In this document: positions 52,582-63,000 of the stretch, piece after piece | Numbering within the stretch: the first letter of the stretch is position 1 | Layout: the number at the start of each line of letters is the position of its first letter | From: Cellulomonas sp. Leaf395 | GTDB taxonomy: Bacteria > Actinomycetota > Actinomycetes > Actinomycetales > Cellulomonadaceae | Direction: 5' to 3' | Assembly (NCBI RefSeq): GCF_001424125.1 | Contig: NZ_LMQI01000002.1 | Coordinates: 558,001-622,000, forward strand | Length of the DNA: 64,000 bases | The notes under the pieces: generated by a model | Seen by the model: only the letters and a program-made list of their open reading frames with translations | The model's database searches: none | What the model was told of the DNA's origin: nothing | Translations under genes and position numbers: made by a program

Positions 52582-53809
52582 TCAGTCGGCCGGTCCGGCG
52601 ATCAGGGTCACGGGCGCGGAGGTGGAGGCCCCGGAAGAGCCCACGGTCCAGGTCAGCGTCACGGTGTCGCCGGGTGAGTAGGCCTCGAGCAGCTCGGACA
52701 GCGAGGTGGACGAGGTGACCGGAACCCCGTCCACCGCCGTGATCACGTCACCGGCCACCAGGCCGGACCACGCGGCCGGCGTGCCCTCCAGCACCCCCGC
52801 CACCTCACCTGCGGAGCCGAGAGAGATCCCGAGGAACGCCGGGTACCCGATGGTCACGGTGTCGGAGGAGACCCCGGACTCGATCTGGTGCGCAATCACG
52901 AGGGCGTCCTCGATGTCGATCGCGTAGGCGACCGTGTCCACCGTGCCGCTCGACGCGGCGGTCGTCATGCCGATCACCTCGCCCTCGTCGTCGAACACGG
53001 GGCCGCCCGAGTCCCCCGCTACCACTGCGGCGGAGAACTGGATGAGCCCGTCGAGCGTCTCCGCCGAGGACCCGTTCGACGACGCCGTCATCGTCTGGGT
53101 CGAGAGCCGTCACGCTGCCGAGGGCCGCGAGCAGGTCGCCGCCGCCCTCCGCGTTGCCGACGGCCGTCACCGTGTCGCCGACCGCCACGCCGTAGTCGTC
53201 GTCGAGCGCGACCGTGGCCAGCCCGGACGCGTCCTGCAGCTGCAGCAGGGCGACGTCCGACGAGGCATCCGTGCCGACCACGACGGCTGTGTATGAGACA
53301 CCCGTCGCCTCGATCGTCACCTCGATGGACGTCGACCCCTCGATCACGTGGTTGTTGGTGAGCACCAGGCCGTCGGACGTCAGCACCATGCCCGTGCCGG
53401 CGGACTGCGCGTCCTGGTAGCCGAGCGTGCTCGTGATCGTCACGACGCCCACCTGCTGGTCCGCGGACGCCGCAGTGGCGTCGGCCTGGTCCGAGGTCGA
53501 CGGAGCGGTCCCCCACGACGGCGGGACGCGCTGCTCGGTCGTCGGCGGCGCGTACGCGGCACCCTCGATGGTCGACGTCGCCGCGTCGTCGGTGTCCGAC
53601 GGAGCCTGCGCCGCCGCGATCAGGCCACCGCTCACACCGCCGGCCAGCAGGCCGAGCGCGAGCGCCCCACCCGCGGCACCGAACGCCAGCCCGCGACGGA
53701 TGACCGGCTTCGTCGCGAGTGCGACACCGCCTGGCGCAGACGAAGCCGACAGCACCGCGGGAGCGACGTCAGCTGCGCCCGACGCTCCAGAAACCTGCTG
53801 CTCGTCCAT
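52582..53809 (-). pseudogene. Trypsin-like PDZ serine protease, frameshifted
   Basis: The ATG at 53809 gives a cytoplasmic N-terminus, one membrane anchor (GAAGGALALGLLAGGVSGGL), then the HtrA/DegP-like domain with His in VLTNNHVIEG, Asp in SSDVALLQL, up to GSVTALD. There the frame breaks; the other frame continues TMTASSNGSSAETLDG, with the Ser in AGDSGGPVFDD, and a C-terminal PDZ domain (AAWSGLVAGDVITAVDGVPV). Removing one C in the CCC run near 53101 would restore a protein of about 410 aa. All catalytic residues are kept, so this is a recent mutation or a sequence error. It quality-controls envelope proteins when intact. Confidence 0.8.
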
Positions 53810-53914
53810 AGTTCTGTCCTCCCCGACAGCCCCCGTGTGGCGCCGTCAAGGAAGAGACAACAGCTCGGACCCGGGAGGTCACTGGAGCGAACCCATGCGC
53901 AGCCTGTGGACCGG

Positions 53915-54970
53915 TCAGCTCGTCGCGAGGACGTCCGCGAGCGAGTACGACACCGGCTCCTCCAGCTGCGCGAAGGTGCACGACTCCGGCGTGCGGTCCG
54001 GGCGCCACCGGCGGAACTGCGCGGTGTGCCGGAACCGCACGCCCTCCATGTGGTCGTACGCGACCTCCACGACGAGCGACGGCTCCAACGGCACGAACGA
54101 GAGGTCCTTCCCGCGCGACCAGCGGCTGCCCTCGGCCTCGCGAGGCGTCCGGCCGGAGGCGGAGTAATCCCACGGATGGCCCTCGAGCGGCACCACCAGA
54201 GGCGCGAGCTCGGTCACCAGCGACCTCCGACGCGCCATCGGGAACGACGCCGCCACACCGACCGACGCCAGCGTCCCGGACTCGTCGTACAGCCCCAGCA
54301 GCAACGACCCGACGGCGTCGTCCCCGGACTTGTGCGGCCGGTACCCGGCCACCACGCAGTCGGCCGTCCGCTCGTGCTTGATCTTCTGCATCGTCCGCTT
54401 GCCGGGCTCGTACAGCCCAGCAGGATCCTTGGCGACGATCCCGTCGAGCCCGGCACCCTCGAACTGCGAGAACCAGCGCTCGGCGACGTCGAGCGAGGAG
54501 GTCTGCGCGGTTATCGAGACCGGACCGGAACCGGAGACGAGTGACTCGAGGACAGCCCGCCGCTCGGAGAACGGCAACCCCGTCAGGTCGTCGTCCCCCA
54601 GAGCCAGCACGTCGAAGAGCACCAGCAACGCGGGCGTCTCTACGGACAGCAGCCGCACTCGCGACTCCGCCGGGTGCACCCGCTGGAGCAGGGCTTCGAA
54701 GTCCAGCCCACTATGAGATGACGACGGCACGATGATCTCGCCGTCGACCACGCACCGTTCAGGCAGAGACGACAGGACCGCGTCGACGACCTCCGGGAAG
54801 TACCGCTGCATCGGCTTGGTGTTCCGCGAGCCGATCTCCACCCAGTCCCCGTCGCGGAATACGATCGCCCGGAACCCGTCCCACTTGGGCTCGTACAGCT
54901 TGCCCTTGGGGATGGACGCGGCTGACTTGGAGAGCATGGGGTCCACAGGCGGCATCACCGGCAGCGTCAT
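53915..54970 (-). CDS. ATP-dependent DNA ligase (LigC/LigD-type core)
   Basis: A 351-aa ligase: nucleotidyltransferase domain with the adenylated Lys in YEPKWDGFRAIVFR near residue 29, CVVDGEIIVP, GLDGIVAKDPAGLYEPGKR and TMQKIKHERTADCVV, then an OB-fold with GRTPREAEGSRWSRGKD and ending at SLADVLATS. Motifs I, III, IIIa, IV and V are visible. No nuclease or polymerase domain is attached, so it matches stand-alone LigC-type enzymes of actinobacteria, which act in base-excision or gap repair. The start is the ATG at 54970, 11 bases after the DUF2207 stop. Confidence 0.88.
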   Translation of the reverse strand: MTLPVMPPVDPMLSKSAASIPKGKLYEPKWDGFRAIVFRDGDWVEIGSRNTKPMQRYFPEVVDAVLSSLPERCVVDGEIIVPSSSHSGLDFEALLQRVHPAESRVRLLSVETPALLVLFDVLALGDDDLTGLPFSERRAVLESLVSGSGPVSITAQTSSLDVAERWFSQFEGAGLDGIVAKDPAGLYEPGKRTMQKIKHERTADCVVAGYRPHKSGDDAVGSLLLGLYDESGTLASVGVAASFPMARRRSLVTELAPLVVPLEGHPWDYSASGRTPREAEGSRWSRGKDLSFVPLEPSLVVEVAYDHMEGVRFRHTAQFRRWRPDRTPESCTFAQLEEPVSYSLADVLATS

Positions 54971-54981
54971 GGACACCAGTC

Positions 54982-56841
54982 TTACCAGCCCCCGCCACCA
55001 CCGCCGCCGACGCCCCCTCCGGAGAAGCCGCCACCCGAGAGCCCGGATCCGCCGGACGTCCCGGGCGTGGGTGCGGAGATGGACTCGGTGGCCACGGCAG
55101 CGAACCGGTCCAGCGACGACGCGAACGCGGTCGCCCAGTAGATGTTGGCCCCCGGGTAGTACCCACCGACGTACCACGACGGCTCGTTGACGAACCGACC
55201 CTGCGCGGCGAGCTCGGAGAACACCCGGGCCCACCGGTCGGCGAGCCCGAAGACGATCGCGTAGGGGAGGTACCGGCTGAAGATGTCCTCGCCCTCCTCG
55301 AACCGCAGCTGGTTGGCCTCGGCGGTGGCCAGGTAGCGGCGGAACCCGAGGGACTGCGCCAGCACGGCGGTGCCGTCGGCGGTGCGGGCCGGTGCGGCGT
55401 TGCCCATGATCGTGACGACGATGCCGACGAGGGCCAGCGCGATCGGCACGAGCGCGATCCCCGCGACGGACGTGCCGCCGCCGAACGCGACGAACGTCAA
55501 CCCCAAGCCGACGACGGTGAGCACGATGCCGGTGGCGTGCCAGGCGGTGCGGACCGACTTCGGGTTGGACCGGAACCAGCCGGAGTCCGTCACGTGGTCG
55601 TAGAGGCCGTTCTGCACCTTGGCCATCGAGGCTGCGAACGTGGTCTTCAGGTCGGAGAGCCTGACCGTGGTCGACGACGCGAAGATCGAGGCCAGCAGCT
55701 CGTCCTCGTACGGCAGCAGCGAGCCGTCCTTGTCCTTCAGCTGCACCAGGGTCCAGTCCTTGGCCTTCTTCTTCGGGTTGGACCGCGGCACCTCCTCGAT
55801 GCGCAGCCAGCCGCGCACGGCAAGGTCCACGAGGGTCGCGGTGACGTCCACGGGGTCGGCCTTCTCGTCGACGAGCGTGCCTACCTCGCCCGGTCGCACG
55901 CCCTGCGGCGGCTGGAACTGCACGGAGACGGCACCGCGCTTGTCCCGAAACCCGACCGTGGCGCCGCCCGGCTGGTTGTCGGCCGGTCGCAGCCCCGGGG
56001 TCAGTCCGAGGTAGGCCTTGTCGCGGCCGACGCGTCGCAGCCGAACGAACGCGAAGACGCCGCCGCCGACGAGCACCAGCAGGGCGAGGACGCCGAACAC
56101 CGAGACCGGTCGGACCGGTGCCAGCGGGTCGGGCTTGTCGACGAGGATCGGCTCCACCCCGGGGAACGTGCCCGCGGGCCAGCCGGTGACGGTGGTGAGC
56201 TCGTCGCCGACGGGGACGAGGTCCTGCGTGAACGACGAGGACGACCCGGCGAAGCTCGCCGACGTGCACGGCGTGGCGGAGCCGTACGGTCCGGCAAAGC
56301 AGACAGCACCCTCGACGGCAGCCGGGCCGGTGACGGAGACAGCCAGGTCGCCCAGCGGAATCTCCCAGCCGGCGCCGATGACGTTCCAGTACAGCTCGTC
56401 GCCGGAGTGCTGGGCGTTCGCTGGGTTCAGCAGCCCGTCGGCCGTGTACTCGACGCGGTACGTCTGCACGCCGGAGACGTCGTCGATGTCCTCGTCGCCG
56501 ATGCGCAGGATCAGCGCGCTGTCGGTGGACTCCTCGTTCACCTGAGCGGGAGCACCCGTCGACGACGACGCGGAGATGTCGGTGTACCGGAACGCGCGGT
56601 CCAGCTCGTCGTCGTACGACACCCTCGTCGGCAAGGTCAGGTACGGCCCGTGCCCGGGTTCGTCGCCGAAGTCGAAGTCGAAGTCGAGCACGACCCGCAT
56701 GACGCCGTCGGTTTCGAGCGACGCGGTGACGTCGTACCGCGTGATCTCCCGCCCGCTCGACTGGTCGGGAGCGGCGGCAGCGGGAACAGCACAGGCGACG
56801 AGCAGGACGAGCGCGGCGATGAGCGCCCGCACAGCCTTCAC
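54982..56841 (-). CDS. DUF2207 membrane protein with Gly-rich tail
   Basis: A 619-aa protein: signal peptide ([20 protein letters not shown]), an extracytoplasmic beta-rich DUF2207 domain ([40 protein letters not shown]), a membrane segment near residues 240-262, a cytoplasmic or second domain ([35 protein letters not shown]), two further membrane segments around 445-485, and a tail ending in a Gly-rich, Trp-terminated sequence (GGGGGGGW). The function of the family is not established. The start overlaps the smpB stop by 4 bases, so they are coupled. Confidence 0.8.
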   Translation of the reverse strand: MKAVRALIAALVLLVACAVPAAAAPDQSSGREITRYDVTASLETDGVMRVVLDFDFDFGDEPGHGPYLTLPTRVSYDDELDRAFRYTDISASSSTGAPAQVNEESTDSALILRIGDEDIDDVSGVQTYRVEYTADGLLNPANAQHSGDELYWNVIGAGWEIPLGDLAVSVTGPAAVEGAVCFAGPYGSATPCTSASFAGSSSSFTQDLVPVGDELTTVTGWPAGTFPGVEPILVDKPDPLAPVRPVSVFGVLALLVLVGGGVFAFVRLRRVGRDKAYLGLTPGLRPADNQPGGATVGFRDKRGAVSVQFQPPQGVRPGEVGTLVDEKADPVDVTATLVDLAVRGWLRIEEVPRSNPKKKAKDWTLVQLKDKDGSLLPYEDELLASIFASSTTVRLSDLKTTFAASMAKVQNGLYDHVTDSGWFRSNPKSVRTAWHATGIVLTVVGLGLTFVAFGGGTSVAGIALVPIALALVGIVVTIMGNAAPARTADGTAVLAQSLGFRRYLATAEANQLRFEEGEDIFSRYLPYAIVFGLADRWARVFSELAAQGRFVNEPSWYVGGYYPGANIYWATAFASSLDRFAAVATESISAPTPGTSGGSGLSGGGFSGGGVGGGGGGGW

Positions 56842-57308
56842 AGGTCGCGCTTCTCGCGGATGGCGCGCGTCGCCTCGAGGTTGTCCTGCCGCTCACGCAG
56901 CGCCTGCCGCTTGTCCCACTCACGCTTGCCTCGGGCCAGCGCGATCTCCACCTTGGCGCGCCCGTCGAGGAAGTACAGGGACAGCGGGATGATCGTCTGC
57001 CCCTTCTCCCGCGTGCGGGACTCCAGGCGGTCGATCTCGTGGCGGTGCAGCAGCAGCTTGCGCTTGCGGCGGGGCGCGTGGTTGGTCCAGGTGCCCTGCG
57101 AGTACTCGGGGATGTGCACGCCTTCGAGCCACAGCTCGTGGTTGGTCACCTCGCACCAGCCGTCGACCAGCGACGCCCGGCCCATGCGCAGCGCCTTGAC
57201 CTCGGTGCCGCTGAGCACCATGCCGGCCTCGAACACGTCCTCGATGACGTAGTCGTGCCGGGCCTTGCGGTTCGAGGCGACGACCTTGCGCCCGACGTCC
57301 TTGGCCAC
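56838..57308 (-). CDS. smpB: SsrA-binding protein SmpB
   Basis: A 156-aa Smp[41 protein letters not shown] and [20 protein letters not shown] in the OB-fold, then [40 protein letters not shown] and a basic C-terminal tail. It binds tmRNA and carries it to stalled ribosomes. The ssrA gene itself is 4.3 kb downstream on the same strand, close but separated by the ligase, DUF2207 and protease genes. Everything needed for function is present. Confidence 0.97.
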   Translation of the reverse strand: MAKDVGRKVVASNRKARHDYVIEDVFEAGMVLSGTEVKALRMGRASLVDGWCEVTNHELWLEGVHIPEYSQGTWTNHAPRRKRKLLLHRHEIDRLESRTREKGQTIIPLSLYFLDGRAKVEIALARGKREWDKRQALRERQDNLEATRAIREKRDL

Positions 57309-57379
57309 GGTGGTCGAACCTCGTTTCCTGCACAGGGGATGTGTGCGGGGTCGAGACTACCTTCCACGCGCCAGCGGAA

Positions 57380-58684
57380 TCAGAGGCCGAGCAGCGGCCG
57401 CGGGTTCGTCGTCGCGCCGTTCACGTAGATCTCGAAGTGCAGGTGACAGGCCGCCGACGTGCCCGTGTTGCCGGAACGCCCGATGAGCTGTCCGCGCTCC
57501 ACCTGCTGGCCCGAGCTCACCGCGAAGCTGGTCAGGTGGTTGTAGCTGGCGGACACCGCGTTGCCGTTGACGAACCCGCTGTCGATCATCACCTGGTTGC
57601 CGAACCCGAACCGCGACCTCGCCCACGTGACCGTGCCCGAGCGCCCGGCGTAAACCGGGGTGTTGCAGTAGGTCCGCAGGTCGATGCCGGCGTGCAGCCG
57701 CACGTACCCGAGCGTCGGGTGCAACCGCATCCCGAACTCGGAGGTCACGTACATCGGGCTGATGCTGGTCGGGTTGCCGTACAGCCCGCCGCCGATCGCC
57801 CCGGGCGGACCCTGGGGCCGGCCCGCCGCGGCGTCGCGCGCACGCTGCTCCGCGATCGCCTGCTCCAGCTCGCGCTGCACCTGCGCGGCCTCGGCGTCAG
57901 CCTGGGCCAGCTGCGCCTCGAGGGCCGCCTTCGTCGCATCGAGCGCAGCCTGCTGCTGCACCTGCTGCGCGAGCAGGTCGTCGAGAGCCTGCTTGGCCGA
58001 CGCGGCGGCGGCCTTGGCTGCGTCGGCCTCGACGACCTTCTGGTCGGCCTCGGCCTTCAGCTCGGTGATCTTGCCCTTCACCGCGGTGAGCCGGGCCTCC
58101 GCGTTGCGATTGGCGGACTCGGCCGCCTTGAGCTCGTCGAGGATCTGCGCCTGCGTGCGCAGCGCCGTGGCCATGAGGCCGTACCGCTGCACGAAGTCGT
58201 CGGTGCTCTGCGAGTCGAGGATGACGTCCACGCTCGACACCCCGCCGCCACCCTTGTACGCCTCGCGGGCCATCTGCCCGATCGCGGCGCGCATCTGCGT
58301 GGCGTGCTCGGTGTCCTGGGCGATCGTCGTCGTGATCGTCGCCTGCTGCTCCTCCGCGTCGACCAGCCGGGCCGCGATGATCGCCGCCTCCCGCTGCGCC
58401 TTCTCCAGCGCGGCCTTCGCGGCGTCGAGGGTCGCCTGGGCGCCGGGGATCTTCGCCTGGGTGTCAGCCAGCTGTACGGCGAGCGCCTGGATCTCGGCGC
58501 TGACGCCCTCCATGGCCGCCTCGGTCTGCTCACGCGCCTTGGCGATCGCCTCCTTCTGCGCCTCGGCAGCCTTGCGGCGGTCGTCGATGGGGTCGGCGCT
58601 GGCCGGCACGGCGACGAAGGCCGTGACCAGGAGGACCAGCACGGCCAGGACGGCGGAGATGCGAAGAGGGTTCAGCCGGTTCAC
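57380..58684 (-). CDS. M23 peptidase with coiled coil, FtsX-linked (EnvC-like)
   Basis: A 434-aa secreted enzyme: signal peptide (VLAVLVLLVTAFVAVPASA), about 230 residues of coiled coil (ADPIDDRRKAAEAQKEAIAK; EQQATITTTIAQDTEHATQM), and a C-terminal LytM/M23 domain with HAGIDL and CHLHFEIYVNG as zinc-binding blocks, ending NPRPLLGL. Its gene follows ftsX by 2 bases, which is the arrangement in which FtsEX drives a coiled-coil murein hydrolase at the septum. The substrate is peptidoglycan cross-links. Confidence 0.88.
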   Translation of the reverse strand: MNRLNPLRISAVLAVLVLLVTAFVAVPASADPIDDRRKAAEAQKEAIAKAREQTEAAMEGVSAEIQALAVQLADTQAKIPGAQATLDAAKAALEKAQREAAIIAARLVDAEEQQATITTTIAQDTEHATQMRAAIGQMAREAYKGGGGVSSVDVILDSQSTDDFVQRYGLMATALRTQAQILDELKAAESANRNAEARLTAVKGKITELKAEADQKVVEADAAKAAAASAKQALDDLLAQQVQQQAALDATKAALEAQLAQADAEAAQVQRELEQAIAEQRARDAAAGRPQGPPGAIGGGLYGNPTSISPMYVTSEFGMRLHPTLGYVRLHAGIDLRTYCNTPVYAGRSGTVTWARSRFGFGNQVMIDSGFVNGNAVSASYNHLTSFAVSSGQQVERGQLIGRSGNTGTSAACHLHFEIYVNGATTNPRPLLGL

Positions 58685-58686
58685 GA

Positions 58687-59601
58687 TCAGACCTTCGTGT
58701 ACCGGCTGAGGGTGACCAGGGAGGAGATCCCCGCGAGCAGGATGGCGACCGCGATGAGCGCGGGGGCGATGGTGAGGACGTCGGCGGTGCTCACGTAGGG
58801 GATCCAGCCCGCGGACTCCCCCAGCCAGTCGTCGACCAGGTACGTGACGCCCACCCAGAGCCCGCCGACCGCCAGCAGCGCGCCGATCGTCGCGGCGATC
58901 GCCCCCTCCAGCATGAACGGCAGCTGGATGAACACCGTCGACGCGCCGACCAGGCGCATGATCCCGGTCTCGCGCTTGCGGCTCAGGGCCGACAGCCGGA
59001 TGGTCGTCGTGATCAGCAGGACGGCCGCCAGCAGCATCACCAGGGCCAGCCCGCCGGCCAGCAGGGTCGCGTTGTTCAGCACGGAGAACAACCGGTCGAA
59101 CAGGCGCTGCTGGTCCTTGACCTCCTCCACGCCGGCCCGGCCGGAGATCACCTCGGAGACCACCGAGTACTTCTCCGGGTCCGTGAGCTTGATGCGGTAA
59201 GAGGAGTTCATGTCGTCGACCGTCGCGGCCGACGCCCAGAACTGGTCCTGGAACTGCTCCTGGAACGCCTCGTACGCCTGCTCCTTGGTCTCCGTGTAGA
59301 CCTTCTCCACGTACGGCTTCACCTCGGGCGACGCGAGCGCCGCCTGGATGTCGGCCTTCTGGTCGTCGCTGACCTCACCGCTGGCGCACGTCGGCGCCGT
59401 GGAGTTCTGCGGGCAGAGGAAGACGGAGACCTCGACCTTGTCGTACCAGTCGTCCTTCATCTTGCCGATCTGCGTCTGCAGCAGGGCTGCGGCGCCGACG
59501 AAGGTGAGCGACACGAAGGTCACGAGGATGACGGAGATCGTCATCGACAGGTTGCGACGAAGACCCAGACCGATCTCGGACAGGATGAACTGGAGACGCA
59601 T
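58687..59601 (-). CDS. ftsX: Cell-division ABC transporter permease FtsX
   Basis: A 304-aa permease: first membrane segment (MTISVILVTFVSLTFVGAAA), a large extracytoplasmic loop with two Cys (VFLCPQNSTAPTCASGEVSD) that likely form a disulfide, then three membrane segments with SALSRKRETGIMRLVGASTV before the second to last ones, as in FtsX. It couples FtsE ATP hydrolysis to the M23 hydrolase encoded next. The ATG overlaps the ftsE stop by ATGA. Confidence 0.95.
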   Translation of the reverse strand: MRLQFILSEIGLGLRRNLSMTISVILVTFVSLTFVGAAALLQTQIGKMKDDWYDKVEVSVFLCPQNSTAPTCASGEVSDDQKADIQAALASPEVKPYVEKVYTETKEQAYEAFQEQFQDQFWASAATVDDMNSSYRIKLTDPEKYSVVSEVISGRAGVEEVKDQQRLFDRLFSVLNNATLLAGGLALVMLLAAVLLITTTIRLSALSRKRETGIMRLVGASTVFIQLPFMLEGAIAATIGALLAVGGLWVGVTYLVDDWLGESAGWIPYVSTADVLTIAPALIAVAILLAGISSLVTLSRYTKV

Positions 59602-60290
59602 CAGCGGTCCGATCCGTACACACCGCGCGACTGGTCACGGACCAGGGCGCCGGTGGACAGCTCGATGACGCGCTTGCGCATCTGGTCGACGATCTCGTCG
59701 TCGTGCGTCGCCATGACGACCGTGGTGCCCGTGCGGTTGATCCGGTCGAGCAGGCGCATGATCCCCAGGGACGTCGTCGGGTCCAGGTTTCCCGTGGGCT
59801 CGTCGCACAGCAGGATGTTCGGCCGGTTCACGAACGCGCGCGCGATGGCGACGCGCTGCTGCTCGCCGCCGGACAGCTCGTGCGGGCGACGCTTCTCCTT
59901 GCCGGCCAGGCCGACCATCTCGAGCGTGTCCGGGACCGTGGTGAGGATGTGGTGCCGCGGCTTGCCGATGACCTGCAGCGCGAACGCCACGTTCTCGAAC
60001 ACCGTCTTGTTGGGCAGCAGGCGGAAGTCCTGGAACACGGCGCCGATGTGACGGCGCAGCTGCGGCACCTTCCACGACGACAGGGTGCCCAGCTCCTTGC
60101 CCGCGACGAACACGCGACCCGCCGACGCCCGCTCCTCGCGCAGGACCAGACGCAGGAAGGTGGACTTGCCGGAGCCGGAGGCGCCGACGAGGAACACGAA
60201 CTCGCCCCGCTCGACATCCAGGGACACGCGGTCCAGCGCCGGCCGGGCGCCGCGCGCGTAGACCTTGGTGACGTTCTCGAATCTGATCAC
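59601..60290 (-). CDS. ftsE: Cell-division ABC transporter ATPase FtsE
   Basis: A 229-aa ABC ATPase from the GTG at 60290 ([14 protein letters not shown]), which gives the standard FtsE length; the frame extends upstream without coding character. Walker [14 protein letters not shown], signature [15 protein letters not shown], Walker [14 protein letters not shown], and the switch His in [11 protein letters not shown]. It partners FtsX in septal hydrolase control. First gene of the ftsE-ftsX-M23 operon. Confidence 0.96.
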   Translation of the reverse strand: MIRFENVTKVYARGARPALDRVSLDVERGEFVFLVGASGSGKSTFLRLVLREERASAGRVFVAGKELGTLSSWKVPQLRRHIGAVFQDFRLLPNKTVFENVAFALQVIGKPRHHILTTVPDTLEMVGLAGKEKRRPHELSGGEQQRVAIARAFVNRPNILLCDEPTGNLDPTTSLGIMRLLDRINRTGTTVVMATHDDEIVDQMRKRVIELSTGALVRDQSRGVYGSDR

Positions 60291-60440
60291 GTTGCTCGCG
60301 GTGGCCAGGTTCGGGGACGGGGGTACTACGGCTGGCCTCAACGAGCGTAGGCAGCGGCCCGGTTCAGGGACGGTGGTGACACGCCGACCACCGCCAGTGA
60401 GAACGGCCCGATGGGGTGATTGGTGCAGAATGTCGGGTCG

Positions 60441-61685
60441 TCAGCTCCCGGAGAGCAGCTCCGGTCCCTGGTCCAGCCGGCCCTCGAGCGTGCCGGCGGG
60501 GTCCTCCAGCACGTCCGCGAACGCCACCTCGGCGGCCCCCACCAGCTGCGCGTCCGAGCCCAAGTCGGAGCGCACCAGCAGCGCCTGCTCCCGGATCGGC
60601 CCGAGCGCCCGCGAGTACGAGGCGGCGAGCGTCGGCTCCATCGTCGGGTAGAGCGCCCCGAGCGACCCGCCGAGGACGACCACGTGCGGGTTGAACAGGT
60701 TGACCAGGCTGGCCAGTCCGAGCCCCACCCACTCCCCCGTCTTGCGCACCCCGGCGATGCTGCGGCGGTTGCCGATGGCGACGTCGCTCAGCACGTCCTC
60801 GATGTCGGACTCGCGCGGGTCCCGACCGACGGCACGGATGATCGCGGCGTCGCCGATCTCCGCCTCCCAGCACCCGCGCGCGCCGCACGAGCACACCCGC
60901 CCGCCCGGCTTGACGACGATGTGCCCGACCTCGCCCGCGTACCCCCCGGCGCCCTTGAGCAGCTCGCCGTCGACGACGACCCCACCGCCGACCCCGGCCT
61001 CGCCGCGGACGTACAGCACGTCCTGCTTGCCCCGCGCGGCACCGCGCAGGTACTCGGCGACCACGCCGAGGTCGCCGTCGTTGCCGACGGCGACGGGGTA
61101 CTCATGACCCGTGGCCTCGCGGAGCAGCTCCGCGAACGGCACCTCGTGCCAGCCCAGCGGGGGCGAGCGCCGCACCATCCCGTCCGGTTGCCGCACGCTG
61201 CCCGGCACCGAGACCACGAGGCCCAGGCACACCGACCCGGGCACCGACTTGGCCTGCATCTCCCGGGCGAGGGTCGCGATGAGCTCGACCACTGCCGGGA
61301 CGTCGTGCGGCGACGTGCTGTACAGCCGACGACGCACCTGCAGCATGTAGCCGCCCAGACCCACCCGGGCAGCTCCCACGCTCGACGGCGTCACGTCGAA
61401 CGCGAGGACGTGCACGCTCGTGCTGACCGGCTCCACCACGTTCGACGGCCGACCCTTGCCGGAGACGACGCCGGGTCGCTCACGCACCAGCCCAAGCTTG
61501 ACCAGCTCGGAGGTGAGCGACCCGACGGTCGACCGGTTGAAGCCCGTGGAGACTACGAGGTCCGACCGCGTGGCGGGCCCGTGGAAGTGCAGCAGTCGGA
61601 GGACCGCCGACAGGTTGGCCCGTCGCACGTCGTCCTGCGCAGCCGCGTCGGCTCGCCGGACCGGCGGACCAGCGCCGAGCCGCAC
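60441..61685 (-). CDS. ROK-family transcriptional regulator
   Basis: A 414-aa ROK repressor: N-terminal winged-helix (VRRANLSAVLRLLHFHGPAT; RSDLVVSTGFNRSTVGSLTS), the ROK kinase-like fold with VAVGNDGDLGVVAEY and RGEAGVGGGVVVDGELLKGA, the zinc site CSCGARGCWEAEIG, and a final LVGAAEVAFADVL. It lies beside a sugar ABC transporter on the same strand, downstream of the permease gene, and most likely controls that transporter in response to its sugar. Confidence 0.88.
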   Translation of the reverse strand: MRLGAGPPVRRADAAAQDDVRRANLSAVLRLLHFHGPATRSDLVVSTGFNRSTVGSLTSELVKLGLVRERPGVVSGKGRPSNVVEPVSTSVHVLAFDVTPSSVGAARVGLGGYMLQVRRRLYSTSPHDVPAVVELIATLAREMQAKSVPGSVCLGLVVSVPGSVRQPDGMVRRSPPLGWHEVPFAELLREATGHEYPVAVGNDGDLGVVAEYLRGAARGKQDVLYVRGEAGVGGGVVVDGELLKGAGGYAGEVGHIVVKPGGRVCSCGARGCWEAEIGDAAIIRAVGRDPRESDIEDVLSDVAIGNRRSIAGVRKTGEWVGLGLASLVNLFNPHVVVLGGSLGALYPTMEPTLAASYSRALGPIREQALLVRSDLGSDAQLVGAAEVAFADVLEDPAGTLEGRLDQGPELLSGS

Positions 61686-61713
61686 CAGCAGCCTCCCTCA
61701 GGTGTTTTCGTGT

Positions 61714-63000
61714 CTAGCCGCGTCCGGTGGCTCGGGCGCGCCGACGAGAGATCGCGTCGACGGCCGCAGCTGCCGCCAGCACCGTTCCGGTGACAACGTA
61801 CTTGACACCTGAGGAGTACCCGAGCAGAGCCATCCCGTTGTCGATGACCGCGATCACCGCACCACCGATCAGGGCGTCGATGATCCGGCCCTTGCCACCG
61901 AACAGCGACGTGCCACCGATGACCGCGGCACCGACGGCGTACAGCAGCACGTTCGAGCCGCCCGCGTTCGGGTCCACCGACGTTGCCCGCGACGCCGCCA
62001 GCACGCCGGCGATGGCCGCCATGAACGAGCAGATCATGAAGCACGCCATCTTCACGGCCTTGACGTTGATACCGGCACGACGCGTGGCCTCGGCGTTACC
62101 GCCGACCGCGTAGATGTGCCGGCCGAACGCCGTCCGCGTGAGGACGAACCCGAGCACCAGCGCCAGCACGACGATGAGGGGAACGACGATCGGGACGCCG
62201 ATGATCGACGTCCGCAGCGGGTTGAGGCTGCGCTCCTGGTTGAGGATGGCCACCATCGCGATGACCACCGCACCGAGCGCCACGACCTTGAGCACGACGA
62301 GCCCCAACGGAGCTGCGAGCAGCCCGCGCTGGCGACGCTGGCGCCAGGTCCAGATGCTCGATCCGGCGTACGCCAGCACGGCGATGATCGCCAGCGCCCA
62401 GCCCAGCAGGGGCGGCACGTTCTTGTTCTGCAGCGCGATGATCACCGGGTCGGTGATCGAGATGTTGCCGCCCGCCCCGATGATGAGCAGCACGACGCCC
62501 TGGAACGCCAGGAACGCCGCGAGCGTCGTGACGAACGACGGGATGCCGACGCGGGCGACCAGGGTGCCGATGAGCAGGCCGATCACGATGCCGGTGCCGA
62601 GCGCGGCGAGCAGCGAGACGTACCAGGACCAGTGGTAGACCGACAGGCCCGTGGCCAGGACGGCACCGCAGACTCCGCTGGCGAAGCCCGCCGACAGGTC
62701 GATCTCGCCCAGCAGGAGGACGAAGACCAGCCCCATCGCGATGGTCACGACGACGGCGCCCTGCTGGAACAGGTTCGCGATGTTCAGCGTCGACGGGAAT
62801 GTGTTGGGCTTCATGATGACGAAGACGAGCGTCAGCACCGCGAGCGCCAGGATGGCCGGCAGCGAGCCCATGTCGCCGCCGCGCACCTTGCTGACGTAGT
62901 TGCCGACCGCCTCGGCGAACGTGGGCTGCTCGACCGAGCCGGCCAGGAGGGACGGCGACGCGGGGGTCGAGGATGCCGGAGGAACCGTGGACGTGGTCAT
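61714..63000 (-). CDS. Sugar ABC transporter permease (XylH/RbsC-like)
   Basis: A 428-aa permease with 10 or more membrane segments, the conserved LLLGEIDLSAGFASGVCGAV and AFGRHIYAVGGNAEATRRAG signature of carbohydrate-uptake type 2 permeases, and GGTSLFGGKGRIIDALIGG near the C-terminus. Length above 400 aa with extra C-terminal segments is closest to XylH-type permeases. The ATG overlaps the ATPase stop by ATGA. The matching substrate-binding gene is probably upstream, outside the window. Confidence 0.9.
   Translation of the reverse strand: MTTSTVPPASSTPASPSLLAGSVEQPTFAEAVGNYVSKVRGGDMGSLPAILALAVLTLVFVIMKPNTFPSTLNIANLFQQGAVVVTIAMGLVFVLLLGEIDLSAGFASGVCGAVLATGLSVYHWSWYVSLLAALGTGIVIGLLIGTLVARVGIPSFVTTLAAFLAFQGVVLLIIGAGGNISITDPVIIALQNKNVPPLLGWALAIIAVLAYAGSSIWTWRQRRQRGLLAAPLGLVVLKVVALGAVVIAMVAILNQERSLNPLRTSIIGVPIVVPLIVVLALVLGFVLTRTAFGRHIYAVGGNAEATRRAGINVKAVKMACFMICSFMAAIAGVLAASRATSVDPNAGGSNVLLYAVGAAVIGGTSLFGGKGRIIDALIGGAVIAVIDNGMALLGYSSGVKYVVTGTVLAAAAAVDAISRRRARATGRG

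Noticed and set aside
57341..58798. Plus-strand ORF of 485 codons
   Set aside because: Antisense to the M23 peptidase coiled coil; Leu/Arg/Gly repeats are a product of codon bias.
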